From NCBI GenBank assembly GCA_030841285.1, contig JAVECW010000106.1:1-34490 (forward strand): a stretch of 34,490 bases of DNA. The letters run 5' to 3'. The translations under genes were made by a program, and so were the position numbers. How positions within the stretch are numbered: position 1 is the stretch's first letter; every line of letters begins with the position of its first letter. Below, one piece after another: positions 24,025 through 32,332 of the stretch. A model generated the notes under the pieces. The model searched no databases and had not been told where the DNA came from. It was given only the letters and a program-made list of their open reading frames with translations. This DNA is from Microbacteriaceae bacterium. GTDB lineage: Bacteria > Actinomycetota > Actinomycetes > Actinomycetales > Microbacteriaceae.

Positions 24025-26973
24025 TCACTTCTTCGGCGCGGCCTTCCGCGTTGCCGGCTTTTTCGCCGCCGTCGTCTTGGCGGTCGTCGCCTTGGCGGCG
24101 GTCGTCTTCGCGGGCGTCTTCTTCACAGTCGTCGACTTCGCTGCCGGCTTGCGTGCGGCCGTCTTGCGCGGCGCCGCCGGACCCTTGGCCCGTTTGTCGG
24201 CGAGGAGCTGCACGGCACGCTCGAAGTCGATCTCCTCGACCGATTCGCTCTTGGGGATCGTCGCGTTCGTTTCGCCGTCGGTCACGTACGGCCCGAACCG
24301 GCCGTCCTTGACTCGGATCGGTTTGCCGCTGACCGGGTCAGCCTCGAACTCCTTGAGCGCGCTGGACGCACGGCGGGCGCCGTACTTAGGCTGCGCATAG
24401 AGCTCGATCGCGCCGGCCAAGTCGATGTCGAAAATCTGGTCTTCGCTCGTGAGGGAGCGAGTGTCGGCACCCTTCTTCAGGTACGGCCCGTAGCGCCCGT
24501 TCTGCGCCTGGATCTCCTCGCCCGACTCGGGGTCGAGGCCCACGATGCGGGGTAGATCGAGCAGCTGGAGCGCGGTACCGAGATCGATACTCGCGAGGTC
24601 CATGGACTTGAACAAGGATGCGGTACGCGGCTTGGCCGCGGCCACCTTCTTGGGGGCCCGCTTCGCCGCTGGCTTCTTCGCGGCCGGCTTCTCCGCCGCG
24701 GTCGTCGGTTCCGTTATCGTGGCACTTGCCTCGGCGGCCACCGCGGCCGTCTCGAGAACCTCGCCGGTCACAGCGTCGACGACCGAACCGTCGATCTTCG
24801 AACCGTCCCCGGTAGCGCCGTCAGCAGGCTCCTCGGGGTCGAGCTCTGTGACGTAGGGTCCGAACCGGCCGTCCTTCGCCACGATTCGCTTGCCGTTCTC
24901 GGGGTTGATGCCGATAACGCGATCGGTCACGACCGGCGCATCGATCAGCTCGTGAGCCTTGGCGGGCGTGAGCTCGTCCGGGGCGAGATCCTGCGGGATG
25001 TTGACGCGCCGAGGGGTGGCATCCGGGCCGGTGGTGTCACCCGCGACCTCGAGGTACGGCCCGTACTTGCCGATGCGCAGGGTGACGTCGTCATCGATGC
25101 GCACGGAGTTGATCGTGCGCGCGTCGATCTCGCCGAGGTTGTCGATGACCTGGCGTAGGCCGCGGTGCTTATCGCTTCCGAAGTAGAAGCTGCTGAGCCA
25201 GTCGTTGCGCGCCGCCTCGCCGCCGGCGATGCGGTCGAGGTCGTCTTCCATCTCCGCCGTGAAGTCGTACTCCACGAGGTCGCCGAAGAAGTCCTCGAGC
25301 AGGCGCACGACGGAGAAGGCGATCCAGTTGGGCACGAGTGCCTGGCCGCGCGGCGTGACGTAGCCGCGGTCGACGATGGTCGAGATGATCGACGCGTAGG
25401 TCGACGGCCGGCCGACGCCGAGCTCTTCGAGCGCCTTCACCAGGCTCGCCTCCGTGTAGCGCGGCGGCGGCGAGGTCTCGTGACCCTTCGCCTCGACGTC
25501 GAGCACCGCGAGCACCTGGCCGGCCTCGAGCGGCGGCAGCTTGGCCTCGCTCGGCTCAGCGGATGCGTTGCGCTCCTCGTCCCTGCTCTCCTCGTAAGCG
25601 TGCATGAAGCCGCGGAAGGTGATCACCGTGCCGCTCGCCGAGAACTCGGCCACCGTTCCGGCGAGATCCGTCTCGGTGATCGATGCCTCGATCGTGACGG
25701 ACGCTGTCTGCCCCTTGGCGTCTGCCATCTGGGACGCGACAGTGCGTTTCCAGATCAGGTCGTAGAGCTTGAAGTCATTGCCACGCAGACTCGAGGCGAG
25801 CTCGGTCGGCGTGCGGAACGTCTCGCCCGATGGACGGATCGCCTCGTGGGCCTCCTGCGCGCTCTTGCTCTTGCCGGTGTAGACACGCGGCTTCTCCGGC
25901 ACCGTCTCCGGGCCGTAGAGAGCGGATGCCTGCGCACGCGCTGCGTTGGTCGCCTGCTGCGAGAGCGAGGGCGAATCCGTCCGCATATAGGTGATGTAGC
26001 CGTTTTCGTAGAGCGACTGGGCAACGCTCATCGTCTGCCGGGCGGAGAAACGCAGCTTGCGGGCCGCCTCCTGCTGCAGGGTCGACGTCGTGAATGGCGC
26101 GGCAGGACGGCGCGAGTACGGCTTGGATTCGACCTTCGACACGGACACGACGGTGCTCGGACGCGCGACCGCGGCCGTAAGTGCCCGTGCTGCGGTCTCG
26201 TCGAGCGTCGTGGCCGAGCTCTTCAGCGCACCACTGTCGTCGAAGTCCCGTCCGCTGGCGATGCGCTCGCCGGCGAGTCGCACGAGACGCGCCTCGAAAC
26301 CGCTCCCCGGGTCGGCGGATGCGGCATCCGCCTGTGGCGCGAGCTGCGCGATGAGATCCCAGTAGCTCGCCGAGACGAACGCGAGGCGTTCGCGCTCACG
26401 ATCGACGACGAGGCGCGTCGCAGCGGACTGCACCCGACCGGCGGAGAGGCCGGGGCCGACTTTGCGCCACAGCACGGGCGATATCTCGTAGCCATAGAGG
26501 CGGTCGAGAATACGGCGCGTCTCCTGCGCGTCGACGAGCGCAGCGTCGATGTCACGCGTGTTGTCCCTCGCGAGCTCGATGGCCTCCCGCGTGATCTCGT
26601 GGAAGACCATGCGCTTGACGGGAACCTTGGGCTTGAGTACCTCGATCAGGTGCCATGCGATGGCCTCGCCCTCACGGTCCTCATCAGTTGCGAGCAGGAG
26701 CTCGTCGGCATCCTTGAGTGCGCGCTTGAGATCGGCGACGGTCTTCTTCTTCTGCTCAGACACGACGTAGTAGGGCTCGAAGTTGTTCTCGACATCGACG
26801 GAGAACTTGCCGAGCGAGCCCTTCTTGAGCTCCGGGGGAAGGTTTTTCGGCTCGATCAGGTCGCGGATATGGCCAACCGAGGCCATGACCTCGTACCCAT
26901 CTCCCAGATACTGGGCGATCGACTTCACCTTGGTCGGTGACTCGACGATGACCAGTTTCTTCGTGTCTGGCAC
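24025..26973 (-). CDS. topA: DNA topoisomerase I (type IA)
   Basis: A 982-residue enzyme that relaxes negative supercoils. The TOPRIM domain has LVIVESPTK (Glu11) and TDEDREGE (Asp97, Asp99, Glu101). The catalytic Tyr329 is in GYITYMRTDS. The region around 510-620 carries GRPSTYASIISTI. About 640-930 holds repeated C-terminal modules with RFGPYVT-type strands that replace zinc fingers, as in mycobacterial TopA. The tail (about 935-982) is a Lys/Ala/Thr repeat, a nucleic-acid-binding tail known in mycobacteria to aid strand passage. The best start is GTG at 26973 (MPDTKKLVIVESP), with AAGGAG 4 bases upstream. An upstream in-frame ATG would include that ribosome site and is rejected. An AT-rich stretch (26980-27010) probably holds the promoter. 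Confidence 0.96.
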   Translation of the reverse strand: MPDTKKLVIVESPTKVKSIAQYLGDGYEVMASVGHIRDLIEPKNLPPELKKGSLGKFSVDVENNFEPYYVVSEQKKKTVADLKRALKDADELLLATDEDREGEAIAWHLIEVLKPKVPVKRMVFHEITREAIELARDNTRDIDAALVDAQETRRILDRLYGYEISPVLWRKVGPGLSAGRVQSAATRLVVDRERERLAFVSASYWDLIAQLAPQADAASADPGSGFEARLVRLAGERIASGRDFDDSGALKSSATTLDETAARALTAAVARPSTVVSVSKVESKPYSRRPAAPFTTSTLQQEAARKLRFSARQTMSVAQSLYENGYITYMRTDSPSLSQQATNAARAQASALYGPETVPEKPRVYTGKSKSAQEAHEAIRPSGETFRTPTELASSLRGNDFKLYDLIWKRTVASQMADAKGQTASVTIEASITETDLAGTVAEFSASGTVITFRGFMHAYEESRDEERNASAEPSEAKLPPLEAGQVLAVLDVEAKGHETSPPPRYTEASLVKALEELGVGRPSTYASIISTIVDRGYVTPRGQALVPNWIAFSVVRLLEDFFGDLVEYDFTAEMEDDLDRIAGGEAARNDWLSSFYFGSDKHRGLRQVIDNLGEIDARTINSVRIDDDVTLRIGKYGPYLEVAGDTTGPDATPRRVNIPQDLAPDELTPAKAHELIDAPVVTDRVIGINPENGKRIVAKDGRFGPYVTELDPEEPADGATGDGSKIDGSVVDAVTGEVLETAAVAAEASATITEPTTAAEKPAAKKPAAKRAPKKVAAAKPRTASLFKSMDLASIDLGTALQLLDLPRIVGLDPESGEEIQAQNGRYGPYLKKGADTRSLTSEDQIFDIDLAGAIELYAQPKYGARRASSALKEFEADPVSGKPIRVKDGRFGPYVTDGETNATIPKSESVEEIDFERAVQLLADKRAKGPAAPRKTAARKPAAKSTTVKKTPAKTTAAKATTAKTTAAKKPATRKAAPKK

Positions 26974-27181
26974 CTGACTCCTTATATACATAGTGATCCG
27001 CAAAAAATAGCAAGCAGACCCCGACGCGCCCCCCGACGCGTCATTCCAGCTGTGCCGAATGAGCTGCGCCGCCCATCAGGCACACCATACACACACCGAC
27101 TGCCTGTCCACCTAATTCCACCGGATGCCTGCGTGGCGTTCTACTCTTGCGGTATTCGGGGCGGCGAGGACAATGACGTGT

Positions 27182-27427
27182 ATGGGTACTACATCAATGG
27201 GGACGTACACCGCCAAGCTCACCGACGGTCCGCTCGAAGGAAAGACAGTCACGACGGAGTTCCTGGAATCGGGTGATCCGCGCCCGCGGATCGAGATTCC
27301 TGCAGAGTCCGGGGGCAAGCGCTACCTCTACGCCCGCGGGACGGGTCGCGAGTTCGCCGACGGGGATGCGGTCAGCGATCGCCCGAGCGCGGTCGACTAC
27401 CGCTACCTCGAAGCGCAGTTCGACTGA
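27182..27427 (+). CDS. Small protein of unknown function
   Basis: A predicted 81-residue soluble protein beginning MGTTSMGTYTAKLTDGPLEG. It has no signal peptide or membrane segment and is rich in beta-prone alternation (TAKLTDGPLEGKTVTTEF) with an acidic C-terminus ending EAQFD. I do not recognise a named domain. Codon usage has the expected G/C third position, so it looks real. GAGGA (27166-27170) lies 11 bases before this ATG. Other in-frame starts at 27125, 27173 and 27197 are possible; the GTYTAKL part fits a start at or just before 27197 equally well. It is divergent from topA and ends 3 bases before the stop of the convergent pilus-cluster gene. Confidence 0.6.
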   Translation: MGTTSMGTYTAKLTDGPLEGKTVTTEFLESGDPRPRIEIPAESGGKRYLYARGTGREFADGDAVSDRPSAVDYRYLEAQFD

Positions 27428-27430
27428 ATT

Positions 27431-27853
27431 TCAGCCGCCACCCTCGCCGGGCGGGCCAGCCCTGGCCGCGACGCTGATGTCGAAGCCAAGGTAGCCGGCG
27501 CGGGCTGACACGGTGGCGACCGCGCCGCTCACCTCGCACCGGCCGAGTTCAGCGCCGTTGAGTCGTGCCGCCGTCGCAGCGACGTCGCAGGGAAACCCGG
27601 CGATCGCGCCGGACGCGGTGTCTGCCGCGGCGAGCGCGGCCGCGTCCGCCGCACCGGTGACGCGTTGCTTGACCGCAAGCGCCAGCGAAACCGTGACGAC
27701 CATGCTGGTCACCGCGAGCACGGATGCCACGACGCCGACCGCGAGCAGGGAACCGGCGCCGCTCTCGGACGCGAGGCGCTCGGATATGAGCCGCCGAATC
27801 GGTCGGAGCAGGGCGAACGAGCGGCGCCAGACGAGCCGCGCCAACGCGTGCAT
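27431..27853 (-). CDS. TadE-like/Rv3654c-family pilus-cluster protein
   Basis: A 140-residue protein with a basic N-terminus and one membrane helix (about 36-62). The helix is followed by KQRVTGAADAAALAAADTA, the pseudopilin-like pattern of the TadE/TadG and Rv3654c group. Two Cys (FPCDVAA and LGRCEVS) in the exported part may form a disulfide. The ATG at 27853 overlaps the upstream stop (TGATG) and has GGGGGA 5 bases upstream. An ATG at 27877 is in frame but lacks a ribosome site. It is the last gene of the Tad block on the minus strand. A minor pilin or assembly role is inferred from the family. Confidence 0.75.
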   Translation of the reverse strand: MHALARLVWRRSFALLRPIRRLISERLASESGAGSLLAVGVVASVLAVTSMVVTVSLALAVKQRVTGAADAAALAAADTASGAIAGFPCDVAATAARLNGAELGRCEVSGAVATVSARAGYLGFDISVAARAGPPGEGGG

Positions 27854-28230
27854 CAGAGTCCCCCGGCGAGTGCGCATCCGCGCGCGGCGATCGTCAGGCC
27901 GAATGCCGCCGCCGGTCCGAAGGCCGCCGCCGAGCTGAGCCGCACGCAGACGAACTCACCGTGCTGCTCCGTGGCCATGCCGACCGCTCCGACCGACTCC
28001 CGCACGCGATTCGCCGCAACCCCTGCGCTGTCACCGCGGGCGAGCGAGCGCGCGCCGTCCGCCGCGGCATCCGTCAACCGCACCTGTTGCCCGACCACCT
28101 GGACGCCGCCCAGACAACACGCGAGAACAAGCAGTACGGCAGGGACGACCACGGCGAACTCGGCAGTCACACTGCCCCGGTCGCCAGGGCTTAACCCGGT
28201 GCGGTCGTCAGCCCGCAGTCGTGAGCGCAC
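27853..28230 (-). CDS. TadE-family pseudopilin
   Basis: A 125-residue protein with the TadE hallmark RGSVTAEFAVVVPAVLLVLA: a processing-type Gly before a Glu-containing hydrophobic helix. An exported region with Cys pairs follows. It is thought to be a minor pilin of the Flp pilus. The start is GTG at 28230, which lies inside the end of the DUF4244 gene (23-base overlap). No start closer to the motif keeps the RGS residues. The thirteenth codon is TTA, a rare codon in such genomes. Its stop overlaps the next start as TGATG. Confidence 0.78.
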   Translation of the reverse strand: MRSRLRADDRTGLSPGDRGSVTAEFAVVVPAVLLVLACCLGGVQVVGQQVRLTDAAADGARSLARGDSAGVAANRVRESVGAVGMATEQHGEFVCVRLSSAAAFGPAAAFGLTIAARGCALAGGL

Positions 28231-28456
28231 GGCGCACGAGATCGGTCAGGATGCCGCGCACCTCATCGCCCCGAAGGATTACCACGAGCAGGCCGGCAAA
28301 GCCGACGGCGGCCATGGTCGCGACGGCATACTCAGCCGTCGCCGCCCCATCCTCCCGCCGAAGACTCTCGACGAGCCGGTGGACGGCGTAACGCAAGTGG
28401 ACGCGGCGACGCGGGCTCTGCTGCCTGCCATCGCGTGCCCTGGTCGGTGTGTGCAT
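28208..28456 (-). CDS. DUF4244 Flp-pilin-like protein
   Basis: An 82-residue protein with a charged N-terminus and a prepilin-type junction REDG followed by AATAEYAVATMAAVGFAGLL. That is a Gly at 37, a Glu at +5 and a long hydrophobic helix, which suits it as the major pilin candidate. AGAGAGGA lies 5 bases before the ATG at 28456. An in-frame ATG at 28582 would add a Ser/Pro-rich stretch without a ribosome site and is not chosen. In related genomes this gene directly follows tadC. Here 3.9 kb of unrelated genes separate it from tadA and tadB-C. No prepilin peptidase gene is in the window. Confidence 0.75.
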   Translation of the reverse strand: MHTPTRARDGRQQSPRRRVHLRYAVHRLVESLRREDGAATAEYAVATMAAVGFAGLLVVILRGDEVRGILTDLVRRALTTAG

Positions 28457-28591
28457 GACATTCCTCTCTTCGTGCAGCCAGCCTGGTCCAGGCAGACGGC
28501 TCGAGGGAGCGGAGCCCGCATTCAGTGGCGTTCTCGACAACGTGGGGGCTGTGGAGGACGTGGTCGCGAACTGCAGGCTCACAGCACAAGA

Positions 28592-28630
28592 AAGTGCAGC
28601 GACTGACCTGATCGGCCAGCCGCTGCACTT
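28592..28630. terminator. Hairpin between the catalase gene and the pilin block
   Basis: AAGTGCAGCG (28592-28601) and CGCTGCACTT (28621-28630) are a perfect 10-base inverted repeat around a 19-base loop. On the minus strand TCTTGT follows the stem; on plus CCTCTTTTGC follows. It probably terminates catalase transcription before the DUF4244 gene. Confidence 0.55.
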
Positions 28631-28652
28631 CCTCTTTTGCTAGGTGACTCTT

Positions 28653-28684
28653 GGGTTCAACTCACCAAGGGCGTGAGTCAACCC
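28653..28684 (-). terminator. Second hairpin, 20 bases behind the catalase stop codon
   Basis: GGGTT (28653-28657) and ACTCAC (28660-28665) pair with GTGAGT (28673-28678) and AACCC (28680-28684), leaving a small bulge. It lies directly after the catalase gene on its transcript. There is no T-run, so the role as a terminator or 3' stabiliser is inferred. Confidence 0.4.
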
Positions 28685-28703
28685 GCTTCTCAACAGAGAC
28701 GCT

Positions 28704-30173
28704 CTACGCTGCAGCTTCCTCGGCCGCTGCCTCGAGATTGGCACGCAGCTGCGCGCCGAGCTGGGCGTCGACGTTCGTCCAGTACTGGATCGCGCGCTCA
28801 CGGATTCCGTCGTTCTGCACACCGCTGATGGCACCGGTGATCGTCTCGAGGAAACGAACCTTGGCCGCGGCGTCGTACACGTCGCGGTACAGGGTCCCCG
28901 CCTGTCCGAAGTCGGAGTCCTCCGAGTGCAGGATGGCAGCCGTACGGACCAGCGGCCCATCGGTCTCCCAGCTGCCCTCACCCGCAGCTGCAGGGTCTGC
29001 GACGGGACCACCGAAGGAGTTCGGGGCATAGTCAGGGGCGCTGGCAGGCTTGAAGCCGTGACGTCCCTGTCCGTCCTGGGTGTAGCTGTGAACGGGTGCC
29101 GCGTGCGGAGCGTTGACCGGGATCTCGGCGTAGTTGGTGCCGACGCGGTAGCGCTGGGCGTCGGGGTAGGAGAACACCCGAGCCATGAGCATCTTGTCGG
29201 GGCTCAGGCCGATGCCCGGAACCGTGTTCGCTGGTGAGAATGCAGCCTGCTCGATCTGGGCGAAGAAGTTCTCCGGGTTGCGGTTCAGGGTGTGCGTTCC
29301 CACCTTGATCAGCGGGTAGTCGGAGTGCGGCCACACCTTGGTGAGGTCGAACGGGTTGAACCGGTACGTCTTGGCCTCCTCGTACGGCATGACCTGGACG
29401 TAGACATCCCACTTCGGGAAGTTTCCGGCCTCGATCGCCTCGTAGAGGTCGCGGCGGTAGTAGTCGGCGTCCGCTCCGGCGATGATCTCCGCCTCGGCGT
29501 TACCGATGGCGGGAGCGTGCTGCTGGTTCTTGAAGTGGTACTTCACCCAGAAGCGCTCGCCAGCGGCGTTGATCCACTGGTAGGTGTGCGAGCCGTAGCC
29601 GGGCATTTCGCGCCAGGAGCGCGGCAGTCCGCGGTCGCCCATGAGGTAGGTCACCTGGTGAGCGGTCTCGGGCGAGAGCGACCAGAAGTCCCACTGCATG
29701 TCTGCGTCGCGCAGGCCGGAGCCTGGAAGGCGCTTCTGCGAGTGGATGAAGTCGGGGAACTTGATGCCGTCGCGGATGAAGAAGACGGGCGTGTTGTTGC
29801 CGACGATGTCGTAGTTTCCCTCGGTCGTGTAGAACTTCACGGAGAAGCCACGCACGTCGCGCCAGGTGTCAGGAGAACCCTGCTCACCGGCAACGCTCGA
29901 GAAACGCTGAAGCGTCTCAGTCTTGGCACCAGGCTGGAACACAGCGGCCTTGGTGAAACGCGAGACGTCCTCGGTGACGACGAACTCGCCGAACGCGCCG
30001 CCGCCCTTCGCGTGGACGATACGCTCCGGGATCCGCTCGCGAGCGAACTGCGCAAGCTTCTCGACAAGGTAACGGTCATGCAGCGCCACGACCCCGTCTG
30101 GCCCGGTGGTGAGCGAGTGAGCGTCACTGGCGACGGGGGTGCCAGTCTGGCTCGTCGTGTGTTCTTGAGTCAT
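28704..30173 (-). CDS. katA: Monofunctional heme catalase (small-subunit, clade 3 type)
   Basis: A 489-residue cytoplasmic catalase that splits hydrogen peroxide to water and oxygen. It has distal His54 in [15 protein letters not shown], the distal Asn in [15 protein letters not shown] (126/127) and the heme-ligand Tyr336 in [17 protein letters not shown]. Length and the absence of a C-terminal flavodoxin-like domain mark the small-subunit clade; NADPH binding is usual there. A weak GAAGAG precedes the ATG at 30173. The 5' leader is long, because the AT-rich promoter region with two Fur/PerR-like sites lies at 30301-30355. It is divergent from the GlxA-type regulator. It sits within an otherwise contiguous Tad gene cluster. 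Confidence 0.96.
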   Translation of the reverse strand: MTQEHTTSQTGTPVASDAHSLTTGPDGVVALHDRYLVEKLAQFARERIPERIVHAKGGGAFGEFVVTEDVSRFTKAAVFQPGAKTETLQRFSSVAGEQGSPDTWRDVRGFSVKFYTTEGNYDIVGNNTPVFFIRDGIKFPDFIHSQKRLPGSGLRDADMQWDFWSLSPETAHQVTYLMGDRGLPRSWREMPGYGSHTYQWINAAGERFWVKYHFKNQQHAPAIGNAEAEIIAGADADYYRRDLYEAIEAGNFPKWDVYVQVMPYEEAKTYRFNPFDLTKVWPHSDYPLIKVGTHTLNRNPENFFAQIEQAAFSPANTVPGIGLSPDKMLMARVFSYPDAQRYRVGTNYAEIPVNAPHAAPVHSYTQDGQGRHGFKPASAPDYAPNSFGGPVADPAAAGEGSWETDGPLVRTAAILHSEDSDFGQAGTLYRDVYDAAAKVRFLETITGAISGVQNDGIRERAIQYWTNVDAQLGAQLRANLEAAAEEAAA

Positions 30174-30324
30174 GGAAATGCTCTTCTTTCTTATCTTTCC
30201 TAATGACCAGCCCGGTGATTTGTGTCGTCACCACTCGACTCCCTCCCGAGATCCACACAGCGGGCTCTCGAGAACAAGTAACTACGGTAATGAAGACTCT
30301 TAAATATCCGGGTCTAGGTCGTTC

Positions 30325-30355
30325 TTTTGAATAATTCATCGTTTTGAATGATTCA
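30325..30355. promoter_or_regulatory. Tandem Fur/PerR-like operator between katA and the GlxA-type regulator
   Basis: Two copies of TTTTGAATnATTCA (30325-30338 and 30342-30355) repeat with a 17-base period. Each is centred on a 5-1-5 palindrome, TGAAT-n-ATTCA. This resembles the half-site layout of Fur-family sites (FurA, PerR, CatR), which control catalase genes in actinobacteria. A TATTTA (minus, 30306-30301) downstream could be the katA -10. The repeats are seen; the regulator is inferred, and no Fur gene is in the window. Confidence 0.55.
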
Positions 30356-30447
30356 GATCTACAGTTTGCCTCGATGGCATACATGGCCGCCCCGCAATTC
30401 GGGCCAAACTTCCCACAGTTCCGGACAGACACCTCATGGAGAGCAAG

Positions 30448-31482
30448 ATGACTCGCAATCAGCCCCCGACCGCCCCCGTGCGACGCATCGCCTTCCTCGT
30501 GTTTGACGGAGTCAAGCTGCTCGATGTCTCTGGCCCATCGGAAGTCTTCGCGGAAGCAAACCGGTTGGGGGCGCATTACGAGCTCACCTTCACCTCCCCG
30601 GACGGTGCCGACGTCACGTCCTCGATTGGGATCCGCTTCCCGGTGCATTCTCGAACTGACCAACTCAGTAAGGACAGGGTGGACACGGTCGTGATCAGTG
30701 GCGGGGACGTGTTCCCCGCCGAGCACGTACCGGTCGAGCTCATCGCTGCGGTGCGAGACATTGCGAGCCACACCCGACGACTGGCCTCGATCTGCACTGG
30801 CGCGTTCGTGCTCGCCGCATCCGGATTGCTGGAAGGTAAGCGTGCGACGACGCATTGGCAGCACGTCAAAGAGTTGGCACGACGCTACCCGGGACTTGCG
30901 GTCGACCCCGACGCGATCTTCGTGAAGGATGGCAACACCTATACGTCGGCCGGGGTCTCATCGGGAATCGACCTGGCGCTCGCCCTTGTCGAGGAGGACT
31001 ATGGACCAGAGCTGACGCGCAGGGTCGCCCAATCCCTCGTTGTCTACATGCAGCGATCTGGCGGCCAATCGCAGTTCTCGGCATCCCTGCAGGGGCCTCC
31101 CCCGAAGTCGTCGGCGCTTCGCGAGGTGGTCGACCTCGTCAAGGCAGACCCCGCCGGAAGCTACAGCGTTCCGAAGCTCGCCTTGCGAGCCCGCGTGAGC
31201 GCCCGACACCTCACGCGGCTTTTTGCAGAGGAGATGGAAACGACGCCGGCGAAGTACATCGAGCTCATCCGTTTCGACGCCGCCAAGGCGATGTTGGACG
31301 CCGGCCGCACGGTGACCGAGACGGCGGAGCTCTCGGGTTTCGGCAACTCCGAAACGCTCCGGCGAGCATTCATCAGTCATCTCGGTGTGGCGCCGAGCAA
31401 GTACCAGCAGAGATTCCGTTCCACCCTGACCCCCGACCCGACTGAGCCAGCCGTTTCAATGGTTGAAATCGGTATGTCCTAA
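30448..31482 (+). CDS. GlxA-family regulator (DJ-1/PfpI-like domain + AraC-type HTH)
   Basis: A 344-residue transcription regulator. The first half (about 10-190) is a class I glutamine amidotransferase/DJ-1-like fold with elbow Cys116 in SICTGAFVLAASGLLEG and TTHWQH. The second half (about 225-325) has two AraC-type helix-turn-helix units: VPKLALRARVSARHLTRLFAE, and TETAELSGFGNSETLRRAF some 45 residues on. Family members respond to small metabolites and activate neighbouring catabolic genes. The start is taken as ATG 30448, because GGAGAG lies 4 bases upstream of it. An ATG at 30436 has no ribosome site. The next gene, on the same strand, encodes an HD hydrolase, a likely target. Confidence 0.9.
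   Translation: MTRNQPPTAPVRRIAFLVFDGVKLLDVSGPSEVFAEANRLGAHYELTFTSPDGADVTSSIGIRFPVHSRTDQLSKDRVDTVVISGGDVFPAEHVPVELIAAVRDIASHTRRLASICTGAFVLAASGLLEGKRATTHWQHVKELARRYPGLAVDPDAIFVKDGNTYTSAGVSSGIDLALALVEEDYGPELTRRVAQSLVVYMQRSGGQSQFSASLQGPPPKSSALREVVDLVKADPAGSYSVPKLALRARVSARHLTRLFAEEMETTPAKYIELIRFDAAKAMLDAGRTVTETAELSGFGNSETLRRAFISHLGVAPSKYQQRFRSTLTPDPTEPAVSMVEIGMS
31454..31468. promoter_or_regulatory. Inverted repeat at the end of the GlxA-type gene, candidate operator of the HD gene
   Basis: TTTCAA-TGG-TTGAAA is a perfect 6-3-6 inverted repeat in the last codons of the regulator gene, about 120 bases upstream of the HD-domain gene. It may be an operator or chance. AraC-type proteins more often bind direct repeats, which lowers confidence. 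Confidence 0.3.
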
Positions 31483-31590
31483 TCTGTGGGATTCGTGTCT
31501 TTTCACGCAGTGCGGTCGGCGGGTGGTGCGAACGAGGCTTAGAGCAATGGAGCGGAACGACCGCTTCGCACTAACCAGGAAGCACACGAA

Positions 31591-32229
31591 ATGCCAACAA
31601 CAATCGCCGGAATCACGATTCCGGACACGAAGCTCGTTACCGACGCCACGGAGCTCGTCCGCCAGTCCGCCGATGAGCTGCTCTTCAATCACTCGCGCCG
31701 CGTCTTCCTCTTCGGCGCCCTGCAGGGCAAGCGAAAGGGTCTCACCCCGGATCTCGAGCTGCTCTACGTCGGCGCACTCTTCCACGACCTGGGCCTCACG
31801 AAGACCTACGGCACCGACGACCTTCGATTCGAGATCGATGGCGCCAACACCGCCAAGCAGTTCGTCCTCGACCACGGCTTCTCCGACGCCGATGCAATGA
31901 AGGTCTGGACCGGGATCGCGCTCCACACGACGCCCGGCGTCCCGGAGTTCATGGCCCCGGAGATCGCCTTGGTGACTGCCGGGGTTGAGACCGATGTGCT
32001 CGGAATCGGCTACACCGAGCTCGACCAGTCCCTCATCAGCGAAGTGACCGCCGCCCACCCGCGGCCGGACTTCAAGCGCCGCATCCTCAAGGCGTTCACC
32101 GACGGCAACGCGCACCGTCCAGACACCACCTTCGGCAACGTCAACGCCGATGTCCTCGTGCACTTCTCGCCCGGCTTCAAGCGCACCGACTTCGTCGAGA
32201 TCATCCAGAACTCCGCCTGGTCCGAGTAA
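31591..32229 (+). CDS. HD-domain hydrolase, cyanamide hydratase (DDI2)-like
   Basis: A 212-residue soluble protein with the HD metal site: His34 (LLFNHSRRVFLFG), His65-Asp66 (LFHDLGL), His112 (IALHTT) and Asp135 (GVETDVLG). The NHSxRV opening and the HTTPGVPEF segment resemble fungal cyanamide hydratase/yeast DDI2 and their many bacterial relatives, which hydrate cyanamide or related small nitrogen compounds. A nucleotide phosphohydrolase is the alternative. AGGAAG lies about 7-9 bases before the ATG. It follows the GlxA-type regulator by 108 bases on the same strand and is closed by a 9-base hairpin (32240-32276). The family call is good; the substrate is inference. Confidence 0.82.
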   Translation: MPTTIAGITIPDTKLVTDATELVRQSADELLFNHSRRVFLFGALQGKRKGLTPDLELLYVGALFHDLGLTKTYGTDDLRFEIDGANTAKQFVLDHGFSDADAMKVWTGIALHTTPGVPEFMAPEIALVTAGVETDVLGIGYTELDQSLISEVTAAHPRPDFKRRILKAFTDGNAHRPDTTFGNVNADVLVHFSPGFKRTDFVEIIQNSAWSE

Positions 32230-32239
32230 CGCCCGGATG

Positions 32240-32276
32240 GTCTGGCCGGGGCCCGCTTGCTGGGTCACGGCCAGAC
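32240..32276. terminator. Hairpin at the right end of the catalase/regulator/HD cassette
   Basis: GTCTGGCCG (32240-32248) and CGGCCAGAC (32268-32276) form a perfect 9-base inverted repeat, 10 bases behind the HD gene stop. It lies between the convergent HD and tadB-C genes, with no clear T-run. A terminator role is inferred. Confidence 0.5.
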
Positions 32277-32332
32277 GACGGCGGCGCGCTACGCTCGCAC
32301 GCTTGAGGCGGAGCGTTCTCGTGTGGCACGCT

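Noticed and set aside
24025-24170. Repetitive Lys/Ala/Thr coding tract at the end of topA as a possible separate repeat element
   Set aside because: It is in frame and matches the basic tail known in actinobacterial topoisomerase I.
25165-26940. Very long open frame (591 codons) on the plus strand opposite topA
   Set aside because: It is the antisense shadow of a certain gene in GC-rich DNA; its product is Arg/His/Leu-rich without any domain, and topA has intact catalytic motifs.
28457-28582. Longer N-terminus for the DUF4244 protein
   Set aside because: No ribosome site at 28582, while a strong one precedes the ATG at 28456; the extra residues are unlike the family.
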